Shown here piece after piece: positions 1 to 8,729 of a stretch of DNA of 64,000 nt (positions are counted from its first letter, which is position 1; each line of letters starts with the position of its first letter). The notes beneath the pieces are model-generated. The model was not told where the DNA came from. It was given only the letters and a program-made list of their open reading frames with translations, and searched no databases. Origin of the DNA: Novosphingobium sp. PC22D. GTDB taxonomy: Bacteria; Pseudomonadota; Alphaproteobacteria; Sphingomonadales; Sphingomonadaceae. The stretch is taken from NCBI RefSeq assembly GCF_002556635.1, contig NZ_MWMO01000020.1:16176-80175 (forward strand). The letters are read 5' to 3'. Position numbers and translations under genes: made by a program.

Positions 1-540
1 TTCCGCAAGCTGCACCACGGCGACGTCGACAAGATCATCGCCGAACTCAATTCCGCCGACATCTCGCGGCCGCTGCCCAATCCGCGGCGCCGTCCGGGAC
101 TCTACGCCGACGGACCCTATCAGTTCAGCTTCTCCGCGCCGGTCTGGCAAGGGCTGCAATGGCGCACCGCGCTGTCGCCGCGCGGCGTGTGCGGCGAATG
201 TCACCGGCCCGATTTCGAGGACGGCAAGCCGGGCGTGTTGCCCGTCACGCTGCAGACGCGCTATTTCCACGACGGCTGGTTCGACCACGGGCCGCACAAG
301 CAGGAAAAGTGCGCCACCTGTCACCTTGCCGATGCCTCGACCGCCAACACCGATCTCTTGCTTCCCGGAGTCAAGGACTGCCGCACTTGCCACCTGGGTG
401 AGGACGCCAAGGCTCCCAAGACGCCCTCGACCTGTGCGATGTGCCACGGCTATCACACGCCGGGGCAAGGCGTGCTGTCGCAGCTTGAGAACAAGAAGAC
501 GGCCAGGACCATAAAAAAGAAAACGACGAAGGCGAGCTAA
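1..540 (+). CDS. Multiheme c-type cytochrome, C-terminal part (5' end outside window)
   Basis: The frame is open from the first base, so the start lies upstream of the window. The visible 179 residues carry four CXXCH heme-attachment motifs: CGECH (from base 190), CATCH (310), CRTCH and CAMCH (433). This marks a periplasmic or surface multiheme cytochrome c that relays electrons. The C-terminus is a Lys-rich tail (KKTARTIKKKTTKAS). No redox partner can be named from this fragment. It lies on the plus strand, with a metallophosphoesterase 24 bp downstream, and it faces the large minus-strand cytochrome locus from 2.66 kb, so cytochrome genes probably continue to the left. Four hemes is a minimum count. 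Confidence 0.85.
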   Translation, partial: FRKLHHGDVDKIIAELNSADISRPLPNPRRRPGLYADGPYQFSFSAPVWQGLQWRTALSPRGVCGECHRPDFEDGKPGVLPVTLQTRYFHDGWFDHGPHKQEKCATCHLADASTANTDLLLPGVKDCRTCHLGEDAKAPKTPSTCAMCHGYHTPGQGVLSQLENKKTARTIKKKTTKAS

Positions 541-564
541 GGCGCGGGAGACAGGAAGGCTCAT

Positions 565-1425
565 GTGCTGATCGCACAGATCACGGATATTCACGTCGGC
601 TTTGACCGGGGCAATCCGGACGAACACAATCTGCGGCGGCTGCGCTCGGTGGTCGATCGCTTGACCGCGGGGCCAGAGCAGCCCGATCTGCTGCTGCTCA
701 CCGGCGACCTGACCGAATATGGCGACGGCGAGAGCTACGCGCTGCTGCGCGAGGTTCTCTCGCGCTGCGACTTTCCCGTCTGGCCCGCGACCGGCAATCA
801 CGATGTGCGCACAGAGCTGCTGCGCGCCTTCCCGGTCGTGCCGAGCACGGACGGTTTCGTGCAGTACGCGCTCGATTTTCCGGGCCTGCGCATTCTCGTG
901 CTCGACACGCTCGAGGAAGGGCGGCATGGCGGCGCCTTCTGCCCGGTGCGGGCGCGCTGGCTGGAAAGCGAGCTCGCCGCCCATCCCGAAACGCCGACGG
1001 TGATCGTCATGCACCATCCGCCGTTCGAATCGGGCCTGGCCTGGCTCGACAGCGGCGAAGACGAGGCCTGGATCGGGCGCTTCACGGCGGCGGTCGCGGG
1101 GCACGAACAGGTCGTCGCGATCCTCTCGGGGCACCTGCACCGCACGATCAGCACCGTGTGGAACGGCATCGCGCTCAACGTCAGCGCCTCGACCGCGCCG
1201 CTCGCCTCGCTAGATCTGCGCCCGATCGATATCGCGGTGCCCGACGGCCGGCCGATGATCGCCGACGAACCGCCCGTCTTCGCCCTGCACCGCTGGACCG
1301 GCAGGCACCTGATCACCCATACCAAGAGCGTCACCGGCGCCACGATCCTGGCTCACTACGACGAGAAGTTCCTGCCGGTGGTGCAACTCATCGACCGCGA
1401 GCGGCGCAGCGGCGCGAAGGATTAG
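565..1425 (+). CDS. Calcineurin-like metallophosphoesterase (CpdA/GpdQ-like)
   Basis: This 286-residue protein is a binuclear-metal phosphodiesterase. The family signature is complete: TDIH (residues 7-10), GDLTE (47-51), GNHD (77-80), MHHPP (near 150) and SGHLHRT (near 190). The domain order and length fit the cAMP phosphodiesterase CpdA and glycerophosphodiesterase GpdQ, which cannot be separated by eye. No signal peptide is seen, so it is probably cytoplasmic. The start is GTG at 565 with AGGAAG upstream; an ATG at 563 is in another frame. A role against the cAMP made by the CHASE2 cyclase of this locus is possible but unproven. The TAG stop is interrupted by an IS630 element whose first base restores the G. 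Confidence 0.88.
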   Translation: MLIAQITDIHVGFDRGNPDEHNLRRLRSVVDRLTAGPEQPDLLLLTGDLTEYGDGESYALLREVLSRCDFPVWPATGNHDVRTELLRAFPVVPSTDGFVQYALDFPGLRILVLDTLEEGRHGGAFCPVRARWLESELAAHPETPTVIVMHHPPFESGLAWLDSGEDEAWIGRFTAAVAGHEQVVAILSGHLHRTISTVWNGIALNVSASTAPLASLDLRPIDIAVPDGRPMIADEPPVFALHRWTGRHLITHTKSVTGATILAHYDEKFLPVVQLIDRERRSGAKD

Positions 1426-1516
1426 ACTCGATTTCTGATTGATTGAATCGAAAGGGGATTCCCAAAGGGGTTGAGTTCTGATTCAACCTGCTGGCTGGGG
1501 ATGGAGGCCAGCATGG

Positions 1517-1939
1517 ATGGCGAGACCCTATTCGAATGATCTTCGGGAGCGAGCGGCAGCGGCGGTGGCGTCTGGTCGGAGTTGCCGAGAGGTAGCATCG
1601 CTGTTCGGGGTGAGCGTGGCGAGCGTGGTGAAGTGGTCGCAGCGCCAGCGGGCAACGGGCACGGCGGCATCGCGCCAGATGGGTGGTCACCGCAAACGGC
1701 TGCTCGAGCCACACCGGGCGCTGGTGATTGATCGCGTGAGAGCCGTGCCGGACATCACATTGAAGGCGCTGGTGGCCGAGCTGGCGGAGCAGGGGATCGC
1801 GACGAGCACGGTATCGGTGTGGCGGCTGGTGCGCTCGGAAGGGCTGCGCTTCAAAAAAAGCGCTGTTCGCCGTCGAGCAGCTGCGGCCAAAGATCGCGAG
1901 AAGGCGGGAGCAGTGGAAGAAGTATCAGGGCCGGCTTGA
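1517..1939 (+). CDS. IS630 transposase, upstream frame (helix-turn-helix part)
   Basis: This frame encodes 140 residues starting MARPYSNDLRERA, the usual N-terminus of IS630 transposases. A winged helix-turn-helix DNA-binding region (CREVASLFGVSVASVVKW) follows. Family similarity runs through GLRFKKS, after which the frame leaves the conserved sequence and stops. At 1853-1859 lies a run of seven A. A net +1 shift of the ribosome, or loss of one A by polymerase slippage, would join it to the catalytic frame and give a protein of about 313 residues, normal for the family. It could be programmed or a simple inactivating mutation. Confidence 0.85.
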   Translation: MARPYSNDLRERAAAAVASGRSCREVASLFGVSVASVVKWSQRQRATGTAASRQMGGHRKRLLEPHRALVIDRVRAVPDITLKALVAELAEQGIATSTVSVWRLVRSEGLRFKKSAVRRRAAAAKDREKAGAVEEVSGPA

Positions 1940-2459
1940 TCCCCGGCGCCTTGTCTTCATCGACGAGACCTGGGCCAAGACCAACATGACGCCGATCCGG
2001 GGCTGGGCACCGCGAGGGACAAAGCTCGTCGCTCGCGCCCCGTTCGGCAAATGGCGTACGTTGACCTTCCTTGCAGCGCTACGTCACGACCGGATCGAGG
2101 CACCCTGCGTCCTCGACGGACCGATCAATGGCCTCAGCTTCACGGCATGGGTCGAGCAGTGCCTCGTACCGACGCTCGCACCCGGCGATGTCGTCATCAT
2201 GGACAATCTGGGCAGCCACAAGGGCCAGGCCGTCCGCAAGGCGCTCCGCTCCGCCGGGGCCAAGCTCTTGTTCCTGCCGCCCTACTCGCCAGACCTCAAC
2301 CCGATCGAACAGGTCTTCGCCAAGCTCAAGCTGCTGCTCCGAAAGGCAGCCGAGCGATCCACCGAGGCAACATGGCGCCGCATCGGAACCCTGCTCGACG
2401 CCTTCCCTCCGCACGAATGCGCCAACTACCTCAGAAACTCCGGATACGCTTCAATCTAA
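1854..2459 (+). CDS. IS630 transposase, downstream frame (DDE catalytic part)
   Basis: This frame continues the family sequence from the A7 run: KKALFAVEQLRPK, then the DDE triad in order, FIDETWAKTN (first Asp), VIMDNLGSHK (second Asp) and SPDLNPIEQVFAKLK (Glu). The first internal ATG is at 1986, which lies after the first catalytic Asp. Translation from there alone would lack a triad residue, so fusion with the upstream frame is needed for activity. The stop lies 13 bp before the right end of the element. Confidence 0.85.
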   Translation, partial: KKALFAVEQLRPKIARRREQWKKYQGRLDPRRLVFIDETWAKTNMTPIRGWAPRGTKLVARAPFGKWRTLTFLAALRHDRIEAPCVLDGPINGLSFTAWVEQCLVPTLAPGDVVIMDNLGSHKGQAVRKALRSAGAKLLFLPPYSPDLNPIEQVFAKLKLLLRKAAERSTEATWRRIGTLLDAFPPHECANYLRNSGYASI

Positions 2460-2474
2460 ATGAAACCGACTCTA

Positions 2475-2658
2475 GGCGTTCCTGCCGGAGGGTCGCCCGC
2501 CGCCGCGTGGAGACTGTCGAAAGCGAACCCAGCGTTGGCCGGAGTGACGACGGCGGGACGGGAGGGGCGCAAGTTCCTGCGCGTTCCTCACGCAGCGCCA
2601 GAACCGGGTTGTCCCTAAGCTCGCAGACGCCGCCCGCCGCGTGGTCGGTTGCGCCGGC
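2475..2658. other. Intergenic spacer between IS630 and the decaheme gene
   Basis: This 184-bp GC-rich spacer lies between the convergent phosphoesterase (with its IS) and the decaheme cytochrome. I see no convincing open frame and no hairpin followed by a T run, so the terminator of either transcript is not identified. Confidence 0.4.
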
Positions 2659-5600
2659 TCAGTCCTTCGCCAGCCGGCGCATCGGGATCCAGGCAGTCAT
2701 GTCGGGCTCGTCGTTGACCTTGTAGGGAACGCCGCGGCTGTTGAGGAACAGCTTTTCCATCTCGGGCCGGGTGAAAGGCCGCGAGCCGAGCCGGCCGAAG
2801 ATCGCGATCTGGCCGCCGGTCTCGTCGACGCCGCGGTCGCGGTCGAGGCCCTTCGAGAGCGCCTTGGCCGGTGACGGCGTGCGCGCCCAGGCGATCAGCT
2901 CGGGATTGGGCGCGGGCGAGAAGCCGTAGAAGTTGGGCTGGAGGTCGGGCGAGGTGAGCTGGAGCACCTTCAATCCGTTGCGCCCGTCGGCGACGTAGGC
3001 GAACAGCGAGGCGTTGGTCGATGCGACCACCACGTCCTCGGCGTCGTCGAGCTGACCGTCGAGCGTGACCTTCTTGTAGATCGTCGGGCTCTCGGGCCGG
3101 GTCACGTTGATGATCACCAGCCCTTCCTGCTTGGCGGCGACATAGGCGTAAGTGCGCGCGACGTAGACCTTGCGGGCGTCGGCGAGCCGCACCGTGCCCG
3201 AGGGCACCGCGACCGGCCGGCGCAGGTTGGTGACGTCGAACAGCTTGAGGCCTTCGCCGTCGGTGACCCAGAGGTAGCGGAACTGCACCGCCGAGGCTCG
3301 CGCGTCGGCCATCGGCACGACCGCCGCGAGCCTGGGCTTGGTCGGCACTTCGAGGTCGATGACCACGAGGCCCGCGTCGGCGGTGACGTAGGCCACGTTG
3401 CCCGCCAGCGTAATGTGCCGCGCGCCCTTGAGCACGCCGTTTTCGTTCCAGGTGACCGCACGCTTGAGGAAGTTGTTGCGGAACTCGCCGTCCTGGAAGG
3501 TATCGACATCGACCAGGATCAGGCCTTCCTTGCTGTCGGTGATCGCCGCGTAGCGGTAGATCTCGTGCATCCGCTGTTCCTGGTTGACGTCGAGCAGCGT
3601 CAGTTCGGTGCCGTCGTCCTTGAGGACCGGCTTGCCGTCGTCACCCTTGATGACGTTGGCCTTCATGTCGTCGTTGCGCTTGACCGAGACCGGCTGGTTG
3701 GTGGCGAGCGCCATGCAGGTCGCGTTCTTCGTCTTGACCCGGGTGTCCTGTCCCAGCGGCGAGAACGGCGCGGTGATCAGCGGATCGGAGAACGACTTGT
3801 TGCCGATCGAGGCGGCGTCGTAGACGTGGAAGCCGCCCTTGCCCTCGGCGACATAGACGTATTCGCCGCGAAGCTGGAGGCACCCGACTTCGCCGCGGGT
3901 CGACTGGACCACGTTGCGGAAATTTTCGAGCGCCTTGGTTTCGCCCGAAAGGTTCGCGTCGAAGGTCTTGCCGCGCACCCAGGTCTTGAGTTCGCGCTTG
4001 TTGTCCTCGACGTGCATCCGCCAGTAATCGGGATAGGCGTACTTCTGGAGGTAGGAGCCGATCACGGCCTGCGGCTCGTCCCACTCGGTGACGCGCACCG
4101 CCTCGATGCCGCTGTCGAGCCCGACCCAGGCGTTGAGCCCGACGAAGTTCACGAAATTGGTTCCCAGCAGCAGCGTCTGCGCCATGATCGCGTTGTTGTC
4201 GTCCTTGTCGGACAAGTGGCAGTCGGTGCAGGTCTTGGTCTCGGTGAGGCGCACGGTGTGCGGGAAATGCGGCGCGAAGGCCTGGCTCGAATAGCCCGCC
4301 GCGCTCACCGGCGGCTGCTGCACGTAGATGCGCTCGCGGTTGACGTTGGTGGAGGAGAGCACCAGCGCCGAGGACGAGCGGATCGGCGCGACCTGGTTGC
4401 CCTTGGTTGTCTGGTGCTTGCCGAGCTGGAACATCTGGTCGCGCGCCACTTGCGGGTTGTAGGTCGCGAAGTTGCGCGTTTCCTCACCCTCGTAGTGGTG
4501 CATCGTCGTTTTCCAGTTCGCCTCGATCGGCAGGTGGCAGCCGCCGCAGCTCGTCGTCCACGAGAGGTGGCAGGTAAAGCAGGCCATCTCGTCGGTCTTG
4601 TGCGCGCGATCCTCGAGCGGGACGCCGGGGCCGAAGCCGAACTTGCCGTCGACCGCGCCCGAAGCGCTCATCAGCTTGGCGCGCGCGGCCTTGGCGTTGA
4701 ACTCGGGCGAGCCGGGATCGACCGCGTTCTTGACGAGGCTGACCTCCCACTTGAGGCCGGGATCGACGATCGAGCGCTGGATCAGGTGCTTGCGCCCGAA
4801 GCTGTCGGTGCTCCACTCGAAGCGGCGCGAGCCGTCGGGGTTGCGCAGGAGCGCCAGGTTGTTGCCCTTGGGCGGCGCGGCCGGACCCGAGGTCATCAAG
4901 GTCGGATAGTCGTCGGCAGTGCCGTGGCAGTCGTTGCAGCGGATCTCGACCGCGTTCGCGACCTCGGTGTAGATCAGCCCGTTGCCGTGCGCGTCCTGAC
5001 CGAAGTGGCAGTCGGCGCACTGCATGCCCTTCTCGGCGTGGATGTCCATCATGTGGACCGTCTTGCCGGGGTTGGTGCCGGGCTGGACCCACTTGCCCTC
5101 GTCGCCCTTGCGCCACTTTTCCGGATCGTCGTTGGCGACGATGTGGTCGGTATCGGTGCCGTAGGTCGCCTGGCTGCCGCCCGCGTCGAGCAGGTTGCCT
5201 TCGCGGTCGCGCTTCAGGATCGCGCGGAAGTTCCAGCCGTGGCCGTGATAGTCGGCGAACTGCGTGTCCTTGAGCTTGGGATTGAGGTCGTAGACGTTGC
5301 GCAGGAAGTCGACGTCGGCCCACTTGCCCTTGGGCGACGCCGCCTCGGGGTTGCGCTCGAGCACCTTGTGGACTTCCTCGGCGGTCGGATACTTCTGCTT
5401 CTCGGGCCACATGTGCGGCGCGTCGGATTCGTAGTCCCACATGGTGTAGCCCAGGTAGGGATTCACGAAGACGTTGGGCTGGTGCATGTGGCAGTTCATG
5501 CACTGCGCGGTCGGAATGGCTCGGGTGAAGACATGCTGCAGCGGGTGGCCGTACTCGCGGTCGTCCTCGTCGCTGCGCGAGAAGGCTTCCTCGCCGTGGC

Positions 5601-6798
5601 CGTCGCCATGGGCCTCTTCCTCGTGGCCCTTCTCGCCCTTGAGCTCACCGTGCTTGCGCTTCTTGAGATGCGCGATCGTGGGGTCCTTGGTGATCGACTG
5701 GCCGTCACGGCCGAGCGGCGCGTAGATCGAGCTTTCGCGCGGTTCGCGGCTGTTGGCGTAGACCACGTGGCAGGCCGAGCAGCCCGAGCTGCGGTAGTCG
5801 CCCGGCTGGTCGTTCGTGCCCAGGAACCAGGTGAACGGGTCGTTGAGGCGCGTCTTGGTGATGTTGAGCACCGGGATCGAGACGCGCAGGCCCGTGCCGG
5901 GGCCGCGGTTCGACTGGCGGATGTCGGGCCGGCCGGGTTCCTCGAGCCGCTGGGTCAGGCCGGTCGGGTTGGGCAGGCCCACTTCGGCGAACTGGGTGTT
6001 GATGTTGCGTCCGCCGCGCTCGAACACGCGGAACACGTCGGCGGGCGGAACCACGTTCCAGCGCGGCAGCGGATAGAGCGCTGCGATCGCGCCGCGCGCT
6101 TCCTGCTCGGGCGTGACCGTGCCCGGCTTTTCGCCCGGCGACTGGACCACGGCCGGCTCGCCCTCGCGCGTGTAGGCCTCGCCCAGGACGTAGTTCTTGA
6201 ACGGCAGAATCCCGTTGTTGTACGAGCCGCCGCCCCACAGCATCGCGCCCGAGGCCATGATCGAGCGCTCGGCCGCCTCGATCACCGGCAGGTGGCAGGC
6301 GCCGCAGGCTTCGCGGGCGATGCGATAGTCGCCCGGATTGACGAAGCGCACGTACTCGGGCGATTCCCTGTTGAGCAGCGTGTAGGAGCGTTCCGGATTG
6401 CGCGATTCGGGATAGTGCCACGATTCCGGATACTTGGGCAGCACGTGCGCCCGGTCGCGGGCCTCGACATAGGCCGCCGCCTCGAAGCCCAGATCGGGAT
6501 TGCCCATGACTTTCGGATTGCCGCCGTGGCAGTCGGTGCAGCCGAGCATGACCGCGGGCGTCGCATGCATGCTCGGTGCATCCGACGCGGTGTGGCACGA
6601 GATGCAGCCAGCGGACTTGGCATCGACCTGCGCCTGGGTCTGGCGCGCGGGCGCGGGGGCCGCCTTGACCAGCGCGTAGTCGCGCTCGACCGGCTTTTCG
6701 CCGCCCGAGGCGAGCAGGCTGCTCGCGGGCATGGCCAGCGCGGCAAGCAGGCCTGAGACAACGAGAAGAAGCCGGGTGATCTGCATCGTTGGGCGCAT
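2659..6798 (-). CDS. Decaheme c-type cytochrome with C-terminal LVIVD-type repeat region
   Basis: This 1379-residue exported protein starts with a signal peptide (LLLVVSGLLAALAMPASSLLA). Ten CXXCH motifs follow: CISCH (residue 65), CTDCH (about 88), CGACH (165), CSACH (340), CMNCH (433), CADCH (592), CNDCH (622), CFTCH (741), CGGCH (752) and CTDCH (857). A His/Glu-rich stretch (about 375-405) lies between hemes 4 and 5. From about 950 to 1290 the protein carries repeated segments such as AGLVVIDLEVP, EGLKLFDVTNL and EGLVIINVTRP, which resemble LVIVD repeats expected to fold as a beta-propeller. Its ATG overlaps the stop of the upstream beta-barrel gene (ATGA). It is probably the terminal or surface electron carrier of this operon; its location is inferred, not shown. 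Confidence 0.85.
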   Translation of the reverse strand: MRPTMQITRLLLVVSGLLAALAMPASSLLASGGEKPVERDYALVKAAPAPARQTQAQVDAKSAGCISCHTASDAPSMHATPAVMLGCTDCHGGNPKVMGNPDLGFEAAAYVEARDRAHVLPKYPESWHYPESRNPERSYTLLNRESPEYVRFVNPGDYRIAREACGACHLPVIEAAERSIMASGAMLWGGGSYNNGILPFKNYVLGEAYTREGEPAVVQSPGEKPGTVTPEQEARGAIAALYPLPRWNVVPPADVFRVFERGGRNINTQFAEVGLPNPTGLTQRLEEPGRPDIRQSNRGPGTGLRVSIPVLNITKTRLNDPFTWFLGTNDQPGDYRSSGCSACHVVYANSREPRESSIYAPLGRDGQSITKDPTIAHLKKRKHGELKGEKGHEEEAHGDGHGEEAFSRSDEDDREYGHPLQHVFTRAIPTAQCMNCHMHQPNVFVNPYLGYTMWDYESDAPHMWPEKQKYPTAEEVHKVLERNPEAASPKGKWADVDFLRNVYDLNPKLKDTQFADYHGHGWNFRAILKRDREGNLLDAGGSQATYGTDTDHIVANDDPEKWRKGDEGKWVQPGTNPGKTVHMMDIHAEKGMQCADCHFGQDAHGNGLIYTEVANAVEIRCNDCHGTADDYPTLMTSGPAAPPKGNNLALLRNPDGSRRFEWSTDSFGRKHLIQRSIVDPGLKWEVSLVKNAVDPGSPEFNAKAARAKLMSASGAVDGKFGFGPGVPLEDRAHKTDEMACFTCHLSWTTSCGGCHLPIEANWKTTMHHYEGEETRNFATYNPQVARDQMFQLGKHQTTKGNQVAPIRSSSALVLSSTNVNRERIYVQQPPVSAAGYSSQAFAPHFPHTVRLTETKTCTDCHLSDKDDNNAIMAQTLLLGTNFVNFVGLNAWVGLDSGIEAVRVTEWDEPQAVIGSYLQKYAYPDYWRMHVEDNKRELKTWVRGKTFDANLSGETKALENFRNVVQSTRGEVGCLQLRGEYVYVAEGKGGFHVYDAASIGNKSFSDPLITAPFSPLGQDTRVKTKNATCMALATNQPVSVKRNDDMKANVIKGDDGKPVLKDDGTELTLLDVNQEQRMHEIYRYAAITDSKEGLILVDVDTFQDGEFRNNFLKRAVTWNENGVLKGARHITLAGNVAYVTADAGLVVIDLEVPTKPRLAAVVPMADARASAVQFRYLWVTDGEGLKLFDVTNLRRPVAVPSGTVRLADARKVYVARTYAYVAAKQEGLVIINVTRPESPTIYKKVTLDGQLDDAEDVVVASTNASLFAYVADGRNGLKVLQLTSPDLQPNFYGFSPAPNPELIAWARTPSPAKALSKGLDRDRGVDETGGQIAIFGRLGSRPFTRPEMEKLFLNSRGVPYKVNDEPDMTAWIPMRRLAKD

Positions 6799-8729
6799 CA
6801 GTAGGTCAACACTATGTTGCCGAGGATCGAGTAATAGTTCTCGTCTCCGTCGAAGTTGGTGAACAGGTCGTTGAAGCCGTCACCGGGCACGAGCATCGCG
6901 CCCGAAAGGCGTAGAACGATGTTCTGGTTTGCCTTGGGCCGCCAGGTCGCCGCGGTGGAGATGTCCCAGCCGATGTCCTTGGGGATCGTGCCCTCGCTGC
7001 GCAGCGTCTGCAGGACCTTGGTGTTGTCGAACCACAAGTGGTTGGCATTGGTCGAGACGCGCAGTTCGGGGGTCAGGTCGAAGTCCGCCCCCGCGCCCAG
7101 CAGGATCGTGCCCGGGTTGTTGAAGTTCGACTGGCCCTGCTCCTTGGAGGAGCGCAGGTTGTTGAGGATGCCGTTGCGGCTGTTGATGCTGATCGCGCGG
7201 CCACCGCCGATGAAGGGCACCGGCTGACGGATCCAGTAGCTGGTATCGGCGCCCGCGAAGATCGGGTTTTCGAAGATCGCGTCGAAACCCTTCTCGGTGT
7301 TGTCGAACGGGTCGTCGTCGCCGCTGGCGTAAAGCGCGGAGAGGCGGAAGCGCATCCAGTTGCGATCGTAGCTCAGTTCGGCCGCGCCGAACCAGGCGCG
7401 GATGTCGGCGGGCTTGCCGGTGAAGACGTTGTTCTTGTCCTTGCCGAGCGCGAGATAGCCGAAGGCGGTCAGGTTGAGCCGGTCGAGCCGGCCGTCGACG
7501 CCGTAGCCGAGATAGGCGACGTCGTAGTCGCGGCCCTCGAGGTTGCCGATCAGCGCCGGGCGGACGGGGAAGCCGTTGTCGTCGATCTTGATGTCGTCGG
7601 CTTCGCGGTTGATGTTCACCGCCGCGATGACCTCGCTGGTCAGGCCGACTAACGGGAAGTCCTGGCGGTAGAGGTTGGCGATGAAGGTCCAGTCGTCGCG
7701 CGGCGCGTTGGTGATGTCGTTGAGGCCGCTGTTGGTGTCTTTCTCGAGCCGCCAGAGCAGGACCAGATTGTAGGCGAAGCGGTTGTTGTCGCGATTTCCG
7801 AAAAAGCGGAACGAAAGCTGGTTGTCCTGGAACAGGAAGCCGCGGAAGTCCGCCTGGAACGGCTGGATGCCGACGCGCAGCGATTCGAAGTCGTAGCGGT
7901 CGGAGGTGTTGCGCACGTGGTAGTCGAGAAAGGCTTCCTGCACGCCCAGGAACTGGTCGAAGCGGGTGCGGCCCTTGGTCGGCTCGACGTAGAGGATGCG
8001 CTTTTCGGGCACCTCGACGTAGTTCATGTTATAGGCGAGCGCGAGGCGCCACTCGACGTCGGGCGGCTTGTAGGCGGTGTTGCCCTTGATCAGCGCGGCG
8101 CCGACGAGAAAGGTCTGCGAGGCGATCAGGCTGGTCGGCCGCCCGAAGACGTCGTTGCTGCCGGGCCGTGCCGGATACTGGATGCCGACCGGCAGCGGAA
8201 TGCTGCGCGGCTCGATCACCGTGTCGGAGACCGCGTTCAGCGAGAAGAACCAGTCGTCGCCCTTGATCGGCAGCCAGGGAACCTTGGCCGGATTGATCGG
8301 GCGATCGCCCTTGTAGGTGTTCTGGTGATAGGGATCGAAGAAGTTCTCCTTCACCAGGCCTAGCGTCTGGATCAGGCGCCAACGGTCGGGGATGGAGACT
8401 TTCTCGGCCGGGAAGGCTTCGGGCGGCGGGGCGCGCACCGCGCCGGGATTGTCCTGCGTGACCTGGTCGGGAAGGTCCGGCTGCGCGCCCGGGCGGCGGC
8501 GGCCGTCGAGCAGTTCGTCCTCGATATCCTCGGGCGCTTCCGGCGTGCCGGGGCGTCCGATGATGTTTTCAGGATCGGCCGAGGCGTCGGCTTCGGTTTG
8601 CGCCTCTGCCTCTTCGCCGTCCTGCTGCTGAGCGGGGGGCGCGTCGGCGGACGGCGCTTCGGCCATGCCGGCGGCATCCGACGCCGGCTGGGCGAAGAGA
8701 AGCGGGAGAGCGAGAGGCCAGTACGCCAT
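6798..8729 (-). CDS. Predicted outer-membrane beta-barrel protein, possible partner of the multiheme cytochromes
   Basis: This is a 643-residue protein. A signal peptide (MAYWPLALPLLFAQPASDA) is followed by a long acidic, Pro/Gln-rich disordered segment (about 20-110). Then comes a long region of alternating polar and hydrophobic strands rich in aromatics and Asp/Asn turns, ending in SILGNIVLTY, a typical barrel-closing strand with a terminal aromatic residue. I do not recognise a named family. The start ATG at 8729 overlaps the stop of the upstream lipoprotein gene (TAATG). An in-frame start 57 bp further upstream would add a non-signal sequence and is less likely. Lying between a heme-binding lipoprotein and a decaheme cytochrome, it could be the porin sheath of an electron conduit; this is inference. 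Confidence 0.7.
   Translation of the reverse strand: MAYWPLALPLLFAQPASDAAGMAEAPSADAPPAQQQDGEEAEAQTEADASADPENIIGRPGTPEAPEDIEDELLDGRRRPGAQPDLPDQVTQDNPGAVRAPPPEAFPAEKVSIPDRWRLIQTLGLVKENFFDPYHQNTYKGDRPINPAKVPWLPIKGDDWFFSLNAVSDTVIEPRSIPLPVGIQYPARPGSNDVFGRPTSLIASQTFLVGAALIKGNTAYKPPDVEWRLALAYNMNYVEVPEKRILYVEPTKGRTRFDQFLGVQEAFLDYHVRNTSDRYDFESLRVGIQPFQADFRGFLFQDNQLSFRFFGNRDNNRFAYNLVLLWRLEKDTNSGLNDITNAPRDDWTFIANLYRQDFPLVGLTSEVIAAVNINREADDIKIDDNGFPVRPALIGNLEGRDYDVAYLGYGVDGRLDRLNLTAFGYLALGKDKNNVFTGKPADIRAWFGAAELSYDRNWMRFRLSALYASGDDDPFDNTEKGFDAIFENPIFAGADTSYWIRQPVPFIGGGRAISINSRNGILNNLRSSKEQGQSNFNNPGTILLGAGADFDLTPELRVSTNANHLWFDNTKVLQTLRSEGTIPKDIGWDISTAATWRPKANQNIVLRLSGAMLVPGDGFNDLFTNFDGDENYYSILGNIVLTY

Larger units (their letters stand above)
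1425..2472 (+). mobile_element. IS630-family insertion sequence with TA target duplication
   Basis: The element is about 1.05 kb, bounded by imperfect terminal inverted repeats of about 27 bp (20 of 27 positions match when the left end at 1423 is compared with the reverse complement of the right end at 2474). It is flanked by TA at 1423-1424 and 2473-2474, the target duplication expected of IS630/Tc1-mariner elements. Both ends and both transposase segments are present, so the copy looks complete. Removing it leaves one TA and rebuilds the same TAG stop of the upstream phosphoesterase. Confidence 0.9.

Noticed and set aside
3415..6756. Very long plus-strand open frame opposite the decaheme cytochrome
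   Set aside because: It is antisense to a clear cytochrome gene, lacks similarity to any family, and arises from the GC-rich codon use of the real gene.
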